DNA from: a virus | DNA length: 25,048 bases | Virus record (IMG/VR): IMGVR_UViG_3300031654_000126 | Coordinates: 1-25,048 of that record | Direction: 5' to 3' (one strand) | Shown: positions 6,535 to 13,612 of the stretch, one piece after another | How the letters are laid out: the number at the start of each line of letters is the position of its first letter | How positions within the stretch are numbered: the first letter of the stretch is position 1 | Notes under the pieces: generated by a model | Seen by the model: only the letters and a program-made list of their open reading frames with translations | What the model was told of the DNA's origin: nothing | Database searches by the model: none | Made by a program: the position numbers and the translations under genes

Positions 6535-8447
6535 TGGCGCTCAAGCTAGGCGAGGCGTTCGCTCTGATCGGCCTGAGAACGGGCCCGTTCGACGTCGGCA
6601 TGAAGCGCGTGCAAACATCGTTCAAGAGCGGCATCGCGTCGATGGAGAAGGTCGCCGCCAAGGCCAAGATCGGCCTACTGCTGGCCACCGGCGGGTTCGT
6701 GCTCGCAGTGAAGGCCGCGGCGTCGTTCGAGCAGGCCATGGCCAGGGTGGCGGCCCTAACCGGAGCCACGGGGCCGGAGTTCGATGCCCTGAGCGAGAAG
6801 GCGAGGGAGCTTGGTCGGACGACCGTGTTCTCCGCGAGGCAGTCGGCGGAGGCCATGTCCTACTTCGCGCTGGCCGGCTTCGATGCTAACAAGATCCTCG
6901 CGTCGATGGCCCCGACGCTGAACCTCGCCGCCGCCGGGCAGCTCGACGTGGCGAGGGCGTCGGACATCGTGGCGAAGATCATGGCCGGCATGAAGCTGGA
7001 GGCCGGGGAGCTGGCCCACACGGTCGACGTGCTGACCAAGGCGTTCACCACGAGCAACACCGACCTGGTGCAGCTCGGCGAGGCGATGAGGCACGTCGGG
7101 CCGGTGGGCAAAGCATCGGGCAAGGACATCGAGGAGCTGGTGGCCGCGGTCCAGGTGATGAGCAACGCGGGCATCCAGGGCGCGGCGGCAGGTATGGCGC
7201 TGCGCAACATACTGATTCGGCTCCAGGCGGCACCGAGCGAGGTGCGAAAGGCGCTGGCTAAGCTCGGCGTCGAGATTGCGGACGAGTCGGGCAAGATGAA
7301 GCACCTGGGGGACATCATCGACGAGGTCAAGGCGGGCCTCGACAAATACACGATGACGGAGCAGCAGGCGATCATAGTGGCCCTCGCCGGGACCCGGGCG
7401 ATGGCGGCCTTCAGCTCCATGATGGCCGAGGGCGGCGATGCGATCCGCGAGATGGAGAAGCGCCTGGAGGGGGCGGCCGGCACGGCCCAGAGGATCGCGG
7501 CGATACAGCTCAACACCTTCCAGGGCCAGCTGATCAAGCTCAAGTCGGCGGTCGAGGGCCTCGCGATCGCATTCGGCGAGCAGGTGCTCCCGGCGCTGAA
7601 GAAGATCACGGAGCGGATCACGGCGTGGACTTCGATGCTCGGCGGGGCGTCGGAGGGGGCGTTCGAGACGGCCGCGGCGGTCGCGGAGCTGGCGCTGAAG
7701 CTAGGCGTCCTCCTGGTCGTGTTGCCGCAGGTGATGAAGCTCATGTCGTCGCTGGTGATGTTGACCGCCGTCGGCGGGCCCCTGGCTCTGGGCCTGACCG
7801 CCGTCGCCGCCGGGCTAAGCATGATCGCGCTTGCCCACGCGGAGGCGGCCGTGACTGGAAAGACGTTCGGCGATGTCCTCTACGACAACATCAAGCTTTT
7901 GGCTGGACTGCGCGACGAACTCGACAAGCATGAGAAGATAAATAAGCGTATTGAGAGAAGCCGCAAAGAAGCGAGGGAAGCGAAATTAGCCCGGGCCTAC
8001 GGCGGTGAAGAGTTCCGGGGGACGCCCGAAGACGTAGCCTTCGCCATGAAGGCGATCAAGGAGGCCGAGGCGGCCAAAGAAGGGGCGGCACATAGGATGG
8101 CGGCCCTCGAGGCCGACCTCGCCAAACTTGGCCAAATTCGGCTGGGGCGTGGCGGCTTTAAGGAGGCGGAGAAAATCTTCCTGCGATACACCAAAGAGGG
8201 CATCGCGGGCTGGCTCGAAAAGAAGACAGGCACACCTTTGAATGTTGCCGCCTTTGATCTGACTGGAATGATCTCCGAGACACAGCGGCGCATCAGGAAA
8301 AAGATGGGAGGGCCTCAGATGGAATTGCGGGTAGCAAGGCTGACAAAGGAAGGAGAGGAACACTATTTGCGGGAGGTTGCGCCCAAGTATCTAGGCCGAC
8401 AAATCTTGGGGATGCTGCCCGAGAGCGTTCAGGCGGCGATACGATAG
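6534..8447 (+). CDS. Tape measure protein (N-terminal and central part)
   Basis: 637 residues, ATG overlapping the chaperone stop. It sets tail length and is ejected with the DNA. Visible are a helical start, a short hydrophobic stretch at about 46-62, and the region ASFEQAMARVAALTGA to LGRTTVFSARQSAEAM at about 63-105. That region, with GNAGIQGAAAGMALRNIL further on (seen as SNAGIQGAAAGMALR), is the TP901-type tape measure core (PhageMin_Tail/TIGR01760). Two adjoining membrane-like segments lie at about 389-437. After residue 450 the sequence becomes charged coiled coil (NKRIERSRKEAREAKL) and base composition becomes visibly more A+T-rich. It stops at TAG 8445-8447, yet the same frame stays open to 8930 with a sequence that looks like the usual tape measure C-terminus. 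Confidence 0.88.
   Translation: MALKLGEAFALIGLRTGPFDVGMKRVQTSFKSGIASMEKVAAKAKIGLLLATGGFVLAVKAAASFEQAMARVAALTGATGPEFDALSEKARELGRTTVFSARQSAEAMSYFALAGFDANKILASMAPTLNLAAAGQLDVARASDIVAKIMAGMKLEAGELAHTVDVLTKAFTTSNTDLVQLGEAMRHVGPVGKASGKDIEELVAAVQVMSNAGIQGAAAGMALRNILIRLQAAPSEVRKALAKLGVEIADESGKMKHLGDIIDEVKAGLDKYTMTEQQAIIVALAGTRAMAAFSSMMAEGGDAIREMEKRLEGAAGTAQRIAAIQLNTFQGQLIKLKSAVEGLAIAFGEQVLPALKKITERITAWTSMLGGASEGAFETAAAVAELALKLGVLLVVLPQVMKLMSSLVMLTAVGGPLALGLTAVAAGLSMIALAHAEAAVTGKTFGDVLYDNIKLLAGLRDELDKHEKINKRIERSRKEAREAKLARAYGGEEFRGTPEDVAFAMKAIKEAEAAKEGAAHRMAALEADLAKLGQIRLGRGGFKEAEKIFLRYTKEGIAGWLEKKTGTPLNVAAFDLTGMISETQRRIRKKMGGPQMELRVARLTKEGEEHYLREVAPKYLGRQILGMLPESVQAAIR
8445..8447 (+). other. In-frame TAG splitting the tape measure gene
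   Basis: The codon string is GCG ATA CGA TAG GGC GCG CCT; the frame of the tape measure continues without another stop to TAA 8928-8930. UAG followed by G is a moderately suppressible context. A single C-to-T change from CAG would also explain it. Other genes here use TAG as a normal stop, so it is not a genome-wide recoding. Confidence 0.7.
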
Positions 8448-8465
8448 GGCGCGCCTACGCCGAGC

Positions 8466-8930
8466 TTGCGAGAGCGGCTCGGGGCGGCTGCGGGGCGGAT
8501 CTACCCTGGCATGATGGGGGCGGCCGCCGCCGTGCCCGGGATACCCGGGAGGATACAGGAGCAGCGGGAGCGCCGCAAGGCGACGAAGGCGCAGGTCGAG
8601 GAGTTCGTGGCGGGCTTGAGGCGAGCGCAAAGCAAGGCGGCCGGGTTGCTCTGGCTCGGCCGGGAACGGTGGCGCGCGATGGGGGCGATCCGCGACACGG
8701 AACGCCGCACGGAGGAGGCCCGGGAGCAAGTTGCGAGGGGCCGCCGCACGCCGGAGTTCACGGCCATCGCCGATTTCGCCAAGTCGATCCAGAGCCGGAT
8801 CTATGACAAGAAGCAGGTGGACTTGCAGGAGAAGCAATTGGAACAGCTCAAGAAGCAGCGGGAGATCCAGGAGAACCGCCTGAAGTCAATCGATGAGGCG
8901 CTAAAGAAGGGCATAGTGAGGGCCCAGTAA
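8466..8930 (+). CDS. Tape measure C-terminal segment, in frame after a stop
   Basis: 154 residues if started at the TTG 8466; the frame is the same as that of the tape measure gene, and reading from 8448 gives 160 residues. Content: a Gly/Ala/Pro-rich stretch (GMMGAAAAVPGIPGR), a long charged coiled coil, and a C-terminal PEFTAIADFAKSIQSRIYDKKQVDLQEKQLEQLKKQREIQENRL; this ending (aromatic-x-x-I-A-D/E-x-x-K-x-I-Q, then repeated Q/L/K) is what tape measure proteins of this kind usually have. No good ribosome binding site precedes TTG 8466 or the ATGs at 8511 and 8514. It is therefore better seen as the end of the tape measure than as an independent gene; readthrough would give a 798-residue protein. 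Confidence 0.62.
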   Translation: MRERLGAAAGRIYPGMMGAAAAVPGIPGRIQEQRERRKATKAQVEEFVAGLRRAQSKAAGLLWLGRERWRAMGAIRDTERRTEEAREQVARGRRTPEFTAIADFAKSIQSRIYDKKQVDLQEKQLEQLKKQREIQENRLKSIDEALKKGIVRAQ

Positions 8931-9769
8931 TGACGGTATCGTACAAGGAGAAGAAGCGGGGGCTGAGCATCGGCCGCGGCGGCGCGACGGCCACCCGCGT
9001 GCTGGAGATCGCCGGCACGGACCTGGAGGCCCTGTGCGTGGAGCTGTTCTCCGCCCACTTCATCGCCAACCTCGGCTACTCGATCGGCAAGCGGGCGGCC
9101 CACCCGACCTATGACTGGCTGCTGGCCGACACGATCAGCTTCGAGGCGGGCGACCCCGAGAACCCGCCGTCGGCCGCTGACAGCGAGTACGACCTGATGG
9201 ACGCGACGGTGACCTACCGGGGCGAGTTGATCTCCGGGGGGCTTGGCGACGCGAGCGAGGAGCCGGGCAGCACTCACCTGACGCACACGCGAACCGCGAC
9301 GGCCGAGATGATGACGCTGCCCGGGCACGGGTTTACCTGGCAGAACGCGGCAGGCGACGCGGTGGGCGATGACATCGACACGGGGATCATCATCCCCACG
9401 ATCACCCACCAGTGGACCTGGCACTACGTGATCGACCCGCCTTGGACGAACCTCCGCAAGTATTTGGGCTCAGTAAATAAGGAAGGGACACCCTACAATA
9501 ACGCCAAGGCCGAGACGCTGCTGTTCGCCGGGTATTCAGCCAACAAGGAGTTCAACGCCGACGGCGACACGCTCTGGGAGCTGGGGCTGACGTTCATCGA
9601 GAAGTACATCGACCTGACGCCCGACGTGCCGGGTGGGACAATCTACGGCTGGAATCACTTCTGGCGGCCGAACGCCGATCCGCCGTGGCAGAAGCTATGG
9701 AACCCCACCACGGGCACGGACCAGGTCTATCCGCAGGGCAACTTCAATAACCTATTCACGGGCGAGTGA
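8930..9769 (+). CDS. Putative distal tail / baseplate protein
   Basis: 279 residues, ATG sharing its A with the preceding TAA (TAATG). No enzymatic motif is seen. It is rich in Tyr, Trp, Asp and Gly, with TYDWLLADTISFEAG, DATVTYRGELISGGLGD, and a long middle that includes HQWTWHYVIDPPWTNLRKYLG and DTLWELGLTFIEKY. Position directly after the tape measure is where Dit/Tal-type distal tail proteins lie, and the predominance of beta-strand patterns agrees. A specific family cannot be named. It ends one base before the GTG of the next gene. Confidence 0.5.
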   Translation: MTVSYKEKKRGLSIGRGGATATRVLEIAGTDLEALCVELFSAHFIANLGYSIGKRAAHPTYDWLLADTISFEAGDPENPPSAADSEYDLMDATVTYRGELISGGLGDASEEPGSTHLTHTRTATAEMMTLPGHGFTWQNAAGDAVGDDIDTGIIIPTITHQWTWHYVIDPPWTNLRKYLGSVNKEGTPYNNAKAETLLFAGYSANKEFNADGDTLWELGLTFIEKYIDLTPDVPGGTIYGWNHFWRPNADPPWQKLWNPTTGTDQVYPQGNFNNLFTGE

Positions 9770-9770
9770 C

Positions 9771-10706
9771 GTGGGTCCACTCAAGCGATGGCAGGCCGGC
9801 GACCTGATAACGCACGGCCGGCTGAACAAGATGCAGTTCAGGGCCGACCTGGCCGGTAAGGTGACCGGAGCCGGGGCGACGACGGTCGGCCTGAGTACCA
9901 CGGGCTCCAGGACGTCGAGCCGAATCGTGGTGCCCCCGGTTCTGTTCGAGGTCTACCAGCCGTTGACGTACCCGGCCAACGCCAAGCAGGAACCGTACAC
10001 TGAAGCAAAGCGCGTCTACCTGCACCCGGTCACCGGCCTACGCGGGCTCGGCAGCAACCCCGTCCTGGAGAGGATCTACCACCCGCTGGCGCTGCGGGAC
10101 GCAGACGACAACTACATCGGCCTGCCGACACTTCGGGCGGGCATGTACGTCTACACCGTCTGGAACAGGCAGAGCGGCCGCTGGGAGATCATCACGCCCG
10201 CCACCGTGGCGACGGAGCTGACCTACAGGTTCGAGCTGTACGAGAACCTCGCGTTCGGCGAGCACGCCACGGCGAAGCTCCTCTACTGGGACTCGGATGA
10301 GAGCGACTACGCCGCAGATGACGACACGACGTTCGAGGTCTACGACGCATTCAACAAGTTCAACCAGAACTGCAAGCCGACCGGGCAGGGCGGGGCGAGG
10401 GGCTACGCCCGCTACTTCTTGGACGCGGACCGCTGGGAGATCATCGAGATGGAGCACCAGGCCCGCTGGATTCGCTTTATAGTCAACGAGGGATCGGGTT
10501 TCGCTACGAGCGATGCGTCCTTCGCGGTTGACGGGGTCACCTACCACGACGGATATGAGCCTGACACGGCTGTGACAACGGTTCACAACGAACGCGAGCA
10601 CGCCGCAGATACCTACATCTTCGAGGGCAACGACGACGATAGGGGCTTCGCCAAGTACGATCCCGCCACAGATCAATACAGCGTAGATAACATGGAGTGC
10701 CCGTGA
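9771..10706 (+). CDS. Putative tail-tip or fibre protein
   Basis: 311 residues from the GTG at 9771, one base after the previous stop; the frame is open earlier, but that would overlap the preceding gene by about 140 bases. The N-terminus, PLKRWQAGDLITHGRLNKM, resembles the 'F-x-x-G-x-x-I-x-A-x-x-L-N-x-L' opening found in phage tail-tip attachment modules. The middle is beta-rich with an IITPATVATELTYRFELYENL segment, and the end is acidic (GNDDDRGFAKYDP). The stop overlaps the next start as GTGA. Role inferred from position and the N-terminal motif. Confidence 0.5.
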   Translation: MGPLKRWQAGDLITHGRLNKMQFRADLAGKVTGAGATTVGLSTTGSRTSSRIVVPPVLFEVYQPLTYPANAKQEPYTEAKRVYLHPVTGLRGLGSNPVLERIYHPLALRDADDNYIGLPTLRAGMYVYTVWNRQSGRWEIITPATVATELTYRFELYENLAFGEHATAKLLYWDSDESDYAADDDTTFEVYDAFNKFNQNCKPTGQGGARGYARYFLDADRWEIIEMEHQARWIRFIVNEGSGFATSDASFAVDGVTYHDGYEPDTAVTTVHNEREHAADTYIFEGNDDDRGFAKYDPATDQYSVDNMECP

Positions 10707-11251
10707 TACGCCGCAAGTGGAAACGCCTGAAGAGCGGCCTCTACGTCCCCCCGTTTCTGAAGCGGCTGCATCGGGACGAGCGGGGAGGGTGGTATCCGTG
10801 TTGTACTTCTCCTTGTGGCGACTGTACTCGCTGTGTTGATAATTGTGCACCAGCCTTCAGTGTTCTTTTCACTGGATTGACAAACAATTCTTGTAGTGAT
10901 TGTAGTGACCTGCTCGGGCCTTTTGTTGTGCCCTACGACACGCAAATTGAAGAAATCTACACTTGCTATTGGTATTATGAATTCCCGGCGACGATGTGTT
11001 CCTTGATAAACGGTGTTCAAGTAAGCATTCAGGCTTGGGGAAGTGAGGGAAACCAACTTTTCGCCGGGCTGCATGGAGCGGAATTCGGGCCGCCTCACTT
11101 CGAGTTTCGTAAGGATTACGCGGGGCTTGTGCCATGTACTGCACTCGTCGAAGAGGCGATTGGCAACCTCTATTCAACGGCAGAATTTCGGTTCCAATGC
11201 AATGTCTCTGAAGAAGCGACGTGTGTTATAACAGCATTGTGGCCACCGTGA
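10703..11251 (+). CDS. Cysteine-rich protein of unknown function
   Basis: 182 residues. The GTG at 10703 overlaps the previous stop (GTGA) and has GGAG at 10694-10697, five bases upstream, so it is preferred to the GTG at 10697. The N-terminus is basic (RRKWKRLKSGLYVPPFLKRL) and is followed by a cluster of cysteines: CCTSPCGDCTRCVDNC and then SCSDCSD within about 50 residues, with further single Cys later. This may bind metal or be disulfide-bonded. No transmembrane segment. From about 10800 the DNA is visibly more A+T-rich with TGT-heavy codons unlike the neighbours, which suggests a separate origin. Might be a virion-surface or fibre-tip protein. Confidence 0.5.
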   Translation: MIRRKWKRLKSGLYVPPFLKRLHRDERGGWYPCCTSPCGDCTRCVDNCAPAFSVLFTGLTNNSCSDCSDLLGPFVVPYDTQIEEIYTCYWYYEFPATMCSLINGVQVSIQAWGSEGNQLFAGLHGAEFGPPHFEFRKDYAGLVPCTALVEEAIGNLYSTAEFRFQCNVSEEATCVITALWPP

Positions 11252-11493
11252 TGGATTGCCTTTTCAATCTGAATCCCGACGGCCTCTGGCAATGCACCCG
11301 CAAGGGCTGCGGCTGGGTATACCCGATCAAGTCCGACAAGCCGCCCCGGCGCAACTGCCCTAAGTCACCTTCCCGCGGCCTCGGGGACACGATAGCCAAG
11401 GTGACCAAGTTCTTTGGGGTCAGGCCGTGCCGCGGCTGCAAGAAGAGACAGAGGCGGTTGAACAAGCTCTGGCCGTACCACAGGGAGACCTAA
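11251..11493 (+). CDS. Small CxxC protein, phage-conserved type
   Basis: 80 residues from the ATG at 11251, which shares its A with the preceding TGA; a longer in-frame start at 11221 would overlap the previous gene and is less likely. An N-terminal part has LWQCTRKGCGWVYP (C-x4-C) and NCPKSPSRG, and the C-terminus has PCRGCKKRQRRLNKLWP. The pattern GLGD-x-(V/I)-A-K-x-T-K-F-x-G-x-x-P-C-x-G-C-K-x-R-x-x-x-L-N is one I associate with short proteins common in phage genomes near tail genes; function unknown. Four or more cysteines suggest a zinc ribbon. The stop lies inside the palindrome described next. Confidence 0.6.
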   Translation: MDCLFNLNPDGLWQCTRKGCGWVYPIKSDKPPRRNCPKSPSRGLGDTIAKVTKFFGVRPCRGCKKRQRRLNKLWPYHRET

Positions 11494-11508
11494 TAAATAT
11501 ATTAGGTC
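11487..11508 (+). promoter_or_regulatory. Perfect palindrome between stop and next start
   Basis: GACCTAAT at 11487-11494 and ATTAGGTC at 11501-11508 are exact inverted repeats with a six-base AAATAT loop. The TAA stop of the preceding gene lies in the left arm and the ATG at 11509 follows the right arm directly. It has no T-run, so it is not a standard terminator. An RNA hairpin affecting initiation, a processing site, or a DNA operator are all possible. It sits exactly where the tail module ends and the glycan genes begin. Confidence 0.55.
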
Positions 11509-11520
11509 ATGGAGCGAGCG

Positions 11521-12210
11521 ATGGCTGGCTGGCAAGTAGCCATTACTACGGCCCCTCGGCCGACCGACTACCTGCCAGCCACGATCAAGAGCCTGGCCGA
11601 GGCCGGCTGGCCGGATGTACAGGTCTTCGCCGAGCCCGGGACCCCGGTGCCGCCGGGAGTGCCCAGCATCGTCGCCCAGCGTCGCCTGGGGCCGTGGCTG
11701 GCCTTCTGGACGGCTCTCAGTAGCCTCCTGGCTACAGGCCGCCATGGGGCGTCTCTCGCGGTCTTTCAAGACGACGTGCTGGTCGCCCGAAACCTCCGAT
11801 GGTGGCTGGAGGCCGAGCCGTGGCCCCCAGAGGCGGGGGTCGTGTCGCTGTACCTCTCCGAGACCCAGGCCGAGGGCCGGCCGGCCGGATGGTCCGCCCT
11901 CGACCCGGACCGGGTGCCCTACGGGGCGTGCGGCGTGGTGATGAGGTCGGATGTGGCCCGCCGGCTGGTCGACGAGCCGCCGCACAGGGGCAACGGCCGC
12001 ATGACCGATACCTGGCTGGGGGCCTTCTGCGAGCGGGCGGGGCTGCGGTTCTGGCAGCACAGGCCGAGCCTGGTCCGGCACGTCGGCCGGGAGTCCTCGC
12101 TGGCCCGGCCCGGCAAGCGTCCGATCATCCGCCCGTGGATTCCCGCCCGGCACGAGGGGAAATTCGTTGAGGACGCCTCGCTCTTAGCCCACGGGCGAAT
12201 CACGGTATAA
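11521..12210 (+). CDS. GT-A-like glycosyltransferase
   Basis: 229 residues from the ATG at 11521, which has GGAG at 11511-11514 six bases upstream; an ATG at 11509 would add four residues. The N-terminus WQVAITTAPRPTDYLPATI is the usual first strand of a nucleotide-sugar transferase. VFQDDV at about 81-86 is the metal-binding DxD-type motif. YGACGVVMRSDVARRLV at about 143-160 and a later TDTWLGAFCERAGLRFWQH, then LVRHVGRESS, match the second half of GT-A enzymes (acceptor site, 'P-x-L-V-x-H-x-G-x-x-S'). It would transfer a sugar from a nucleotide donor to a glycan or protein. Specificity unknown. Its stop overlaps the next ATG (TAATG). Confidence 0.68.
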   Translation: MAGWQVAITTAPRPTDYLPATIKSLAEAGWPDVQVFAEPGTPVPPGVPSIVAQRRLGPWLAFWTALSSLLATGRHGASLAVFQDDVLVARNLRWWLEAEPWPPEAGVVSLYLSETQAEGRPAGWSALDPDRVPYGACGVVMRSDVARRLVDEPPHRGNGRMTDTWLGAFCERAGLRFWQHRPSLVRHVGRESSLARPGKRPIIRPWIPARHEGKFVEDASLLAHGRITV

Positions 12211-12893
12211 TGGTAGGCATAAACCTCAAAGCCTCCGCCGTGGTATTGAGTTACCGCCGGCCCCGGAACGTCGAGCGGATCGTGGCCGGCCTATTGAAGC
12301 ACCGCTTCGTCGACGACGTGGTGGTTTGGCATAACGGAGAGTATGAGAGCCCGACGATACCGATGGGCGGCAGGTGCATGATGTTCGCCTCCGGCGTGAA
12401 CAAGTACGTCTACGGGAGGTTTCTTGCCCTGCGGTTCTGCCGGCACGATACAGTACTGACGGTGGACGACGACTACCTGGTTCGCAACTGGCCCGAGATG
12501 CTGGCCGAGCACCTAAATCACCCCGAGGTCGTCACGGCGGGGCTGACGCCGGGCCACTACAACGCGGACCGGAGCAACCGATGGGGGAGCTGCCACGAGG
12601 TCCTGTTGGGCTTCGGCTCGGTATTCAACCGGCGGATGGTTGATCCGGCCCTGCAACGCTACATCGACGTTCACGGGCACGACAAGGTGCTGCTGCGGAA
12701 GGCGGACCGGCTGTTCACCATGCTGCTGAACCGCCGCCACAACGTGGTGCCGGCCGACGTGGAGGAGCTGCCGCTGGCCCGCGACGACGACGTGGCCCTG
12801 TACTGCCGGAAGGATCACGGCCCGCTGACGACCGAGGCCAGGCGGCGGGCGTGGAAAATATTAAGGATAGATAGAAATGACAACTCAGAATAG
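12210..12893 (+). CDS. GT64-like (exostosin-type) glycosyltransferase
   Basis: 227 residues, ATG on the last base of the preceding TAA. Domain features in order: AVVLSYRRPRNVERIV (first strand and helix), VVVWHNG at about 37-43, SGVNKYVYGRF at 61-71, the DxD motif VDDDY at 85-89, GLTPGHY, LLGFGSVFNRRMV and KADRLFTMLLNRR. This order (open donor fold, DDD, and a G-x-G/A-x-x-F-x-x segment before a conserved acidic helix) is that of the GT64 domain of exostosins and of related bacterial GT-A enzymes. The C-terminal acid/basic tail is unusual. It overlaps the next start by 17 bases. Confidence 0.65.
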   Translation: MVGINLKASAVVLSYRRPRNVERIVAGLLKHRFVDDVVVWHNGEYESPTIPMGGRCMMFASGVNKYVYGRFLALRFCRHDTVLTVDDDYLVRNWPEMLAEHLNHPEVVTAGLTPGHYNADRSNRWGSCHEVLLGFGSVFNRRMVDPALQRYIDVHGHDKVLLRKADRLFTMLLNRRHNVVPADVEELPLARDDDVALYCRKDHGPLTTEARRRAWKILRIDRNDNSE

Positions 12894-13491
12894 TTGTGAT
12901 TTACCCCCTCTGCCAGTTCGGACAGGGATCAATTATCGTCTGATTGCCGAGGCCATTGGCTATGTGGTCGGAGGCGACTCCATTTTTCCGGGGAGGAGAA
13001 TGACCATGGCAACTGCAAGTCTTCGTAGCGGACGTGGTGCGCCGAGTCCACTGGCAGTGGACCTCGCGCTGGCCACGGTGGACCTAGCTGCGCTACGCGC
13101 ACGGCGAGGCGTGGAGAACCTCGACGAGGAAGCTCAGGAGGCCGCGCTCCTCCTGCGGGACTACTATTCCCGCCAGCTTCACGCGGCTTCAACGTCGGGT
13201 CAAATCTCGGAGGAGGCGGTCCGGGATGAGAGCGTTCGAAGAGCGATCCAACAAAGCCTGACGTTGCTAACTCAGACCAAGCCAAAGCTAGACGACCTGG
13301 ATGAGGACGACCGCCAACTTCTGGAGGAGCTTGTTTCGCTGTTTTCAACGCTTGCTGAACGGGGTTGCTGCAAAGGCGATCAAGCCGAGAGATTGCATTC
13401 GGCTCTTGGCCGACTGGACGTGAAACTCGCTGCGCCTTCAGCAGCCGCTGAACGCACCAAGCTTTCGGAGCTGTTGAATGCTTTCTCCTGA
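12877..13491 (+). CDS. Hypothetical helical protein
   Basis: 204 residues from the ATG at 12877, with AAGGA at 12863-12867 nine bases before it. A second in-frame ATG at 13006 has a much stronger site, GGAGG at 12992-12996, and would give 161 residues; either or both could be used. The part after 13006 is almost wholly helical (LALATVDLAALRARRG, DEEAQEAALLLRDYY, DDRQLLEELVSLFSTLAERG) and acidic. No motif is recognised, and there is no membrane segment. Codon use is less G+C-biased than in flanking genes. It separates two glycosyltransferase genes, so it may be a later insertion. Confidence 0.5.
   Translation: MTTQNSCDLPPLPVRTGINYRLIAEAIGYVVGGDSIFPGRRMTMATASLRSGRGAPSPLAVDLALATVDLAALRARRGVENLDEEAQEAALLLRDYYSRQLHAASTSGQISEEAVRDESVRRAIQQSLTLLTQTKPKLDDLDEDDRQLLEELVSLFSTLAERGCCKGDQAERLHSALGRLDVKLAAPSAAAERTKLSELLNAFS
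12992..12996 (+). promoter_or_regulatory. Strong internal ribosome binding site
   Basis: GGAGG within GGGGAGGAG, nine bases before the in-frame ATG at 13006. It is among the best sites in the window and suggests that the shorter 161-residue form is the main product, or that two forms are made. Confidence 0.6.
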
Positions 13492-13612
13492 GCTGCAAGT
13501 CCCCGTGCGCGTGGCTGCCGAGCTTTTCTACCGCAGTTCATGCCTGAACTCAAGTTACGTTTCTGCTGTCGCTGCGGGGCGCAAATGGAAACACTTGCGG
13601 GACATCGAATGA
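13478..13612 (+). CDS. Small hypothetical protein (44 residues)
   Basis: A short frame from the ATG at 13478 to TGA 13610-13612. It overlaps the end of the preceding gene by 14 bases, has GGAG at 13467-13470 exactly seven bases before its ATG, and its stop overlaps the glycosyltransferase ATG as ATGA. The protein begins MLSPELQVPVRVAAELFYRS and ends KWKHLRDIE. No family is recognised. The coupling on both sides and the good site make it more likely than not to be translated, and it fills what would otherwise be a 117-base gap. Confidence 0.5.
   Translation: MLSPELQVPVRVAAELFYRSSCLNSSYVSAVAAGRKWKHLRDIE
13535..13550 (+). other. Short perfect inverted repeat
   Basis: AGTTCA at 13535-13540 and TGAACT at 13545-13550 around a TGCC loop. 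It is inside the small gene at 13478-13612. The stem is short and no T-run follows, so a role is uncertain. Confidence 0.25.

Noticed and set aside
8445-8447. Genome-wide use of TAG as a sense codon
   Set aside because: TAG ends several other genes at natural points (12891, 15249, 18645, 21750, 22459), each followed closely by a new gene start.
13535-13550. Terminator at the short inverted repeat
   Set aside because: Six-pair stem with low G+C, no T-run, and it lies inside a likely coding frame.
13540-13608. Cys-rich N-terminal leader on the GT-B glycosyltransferase
   Set aside because: No ribosome binding site, outside the fold, and the same bases are better read as the 44-residue small gene in another frame.
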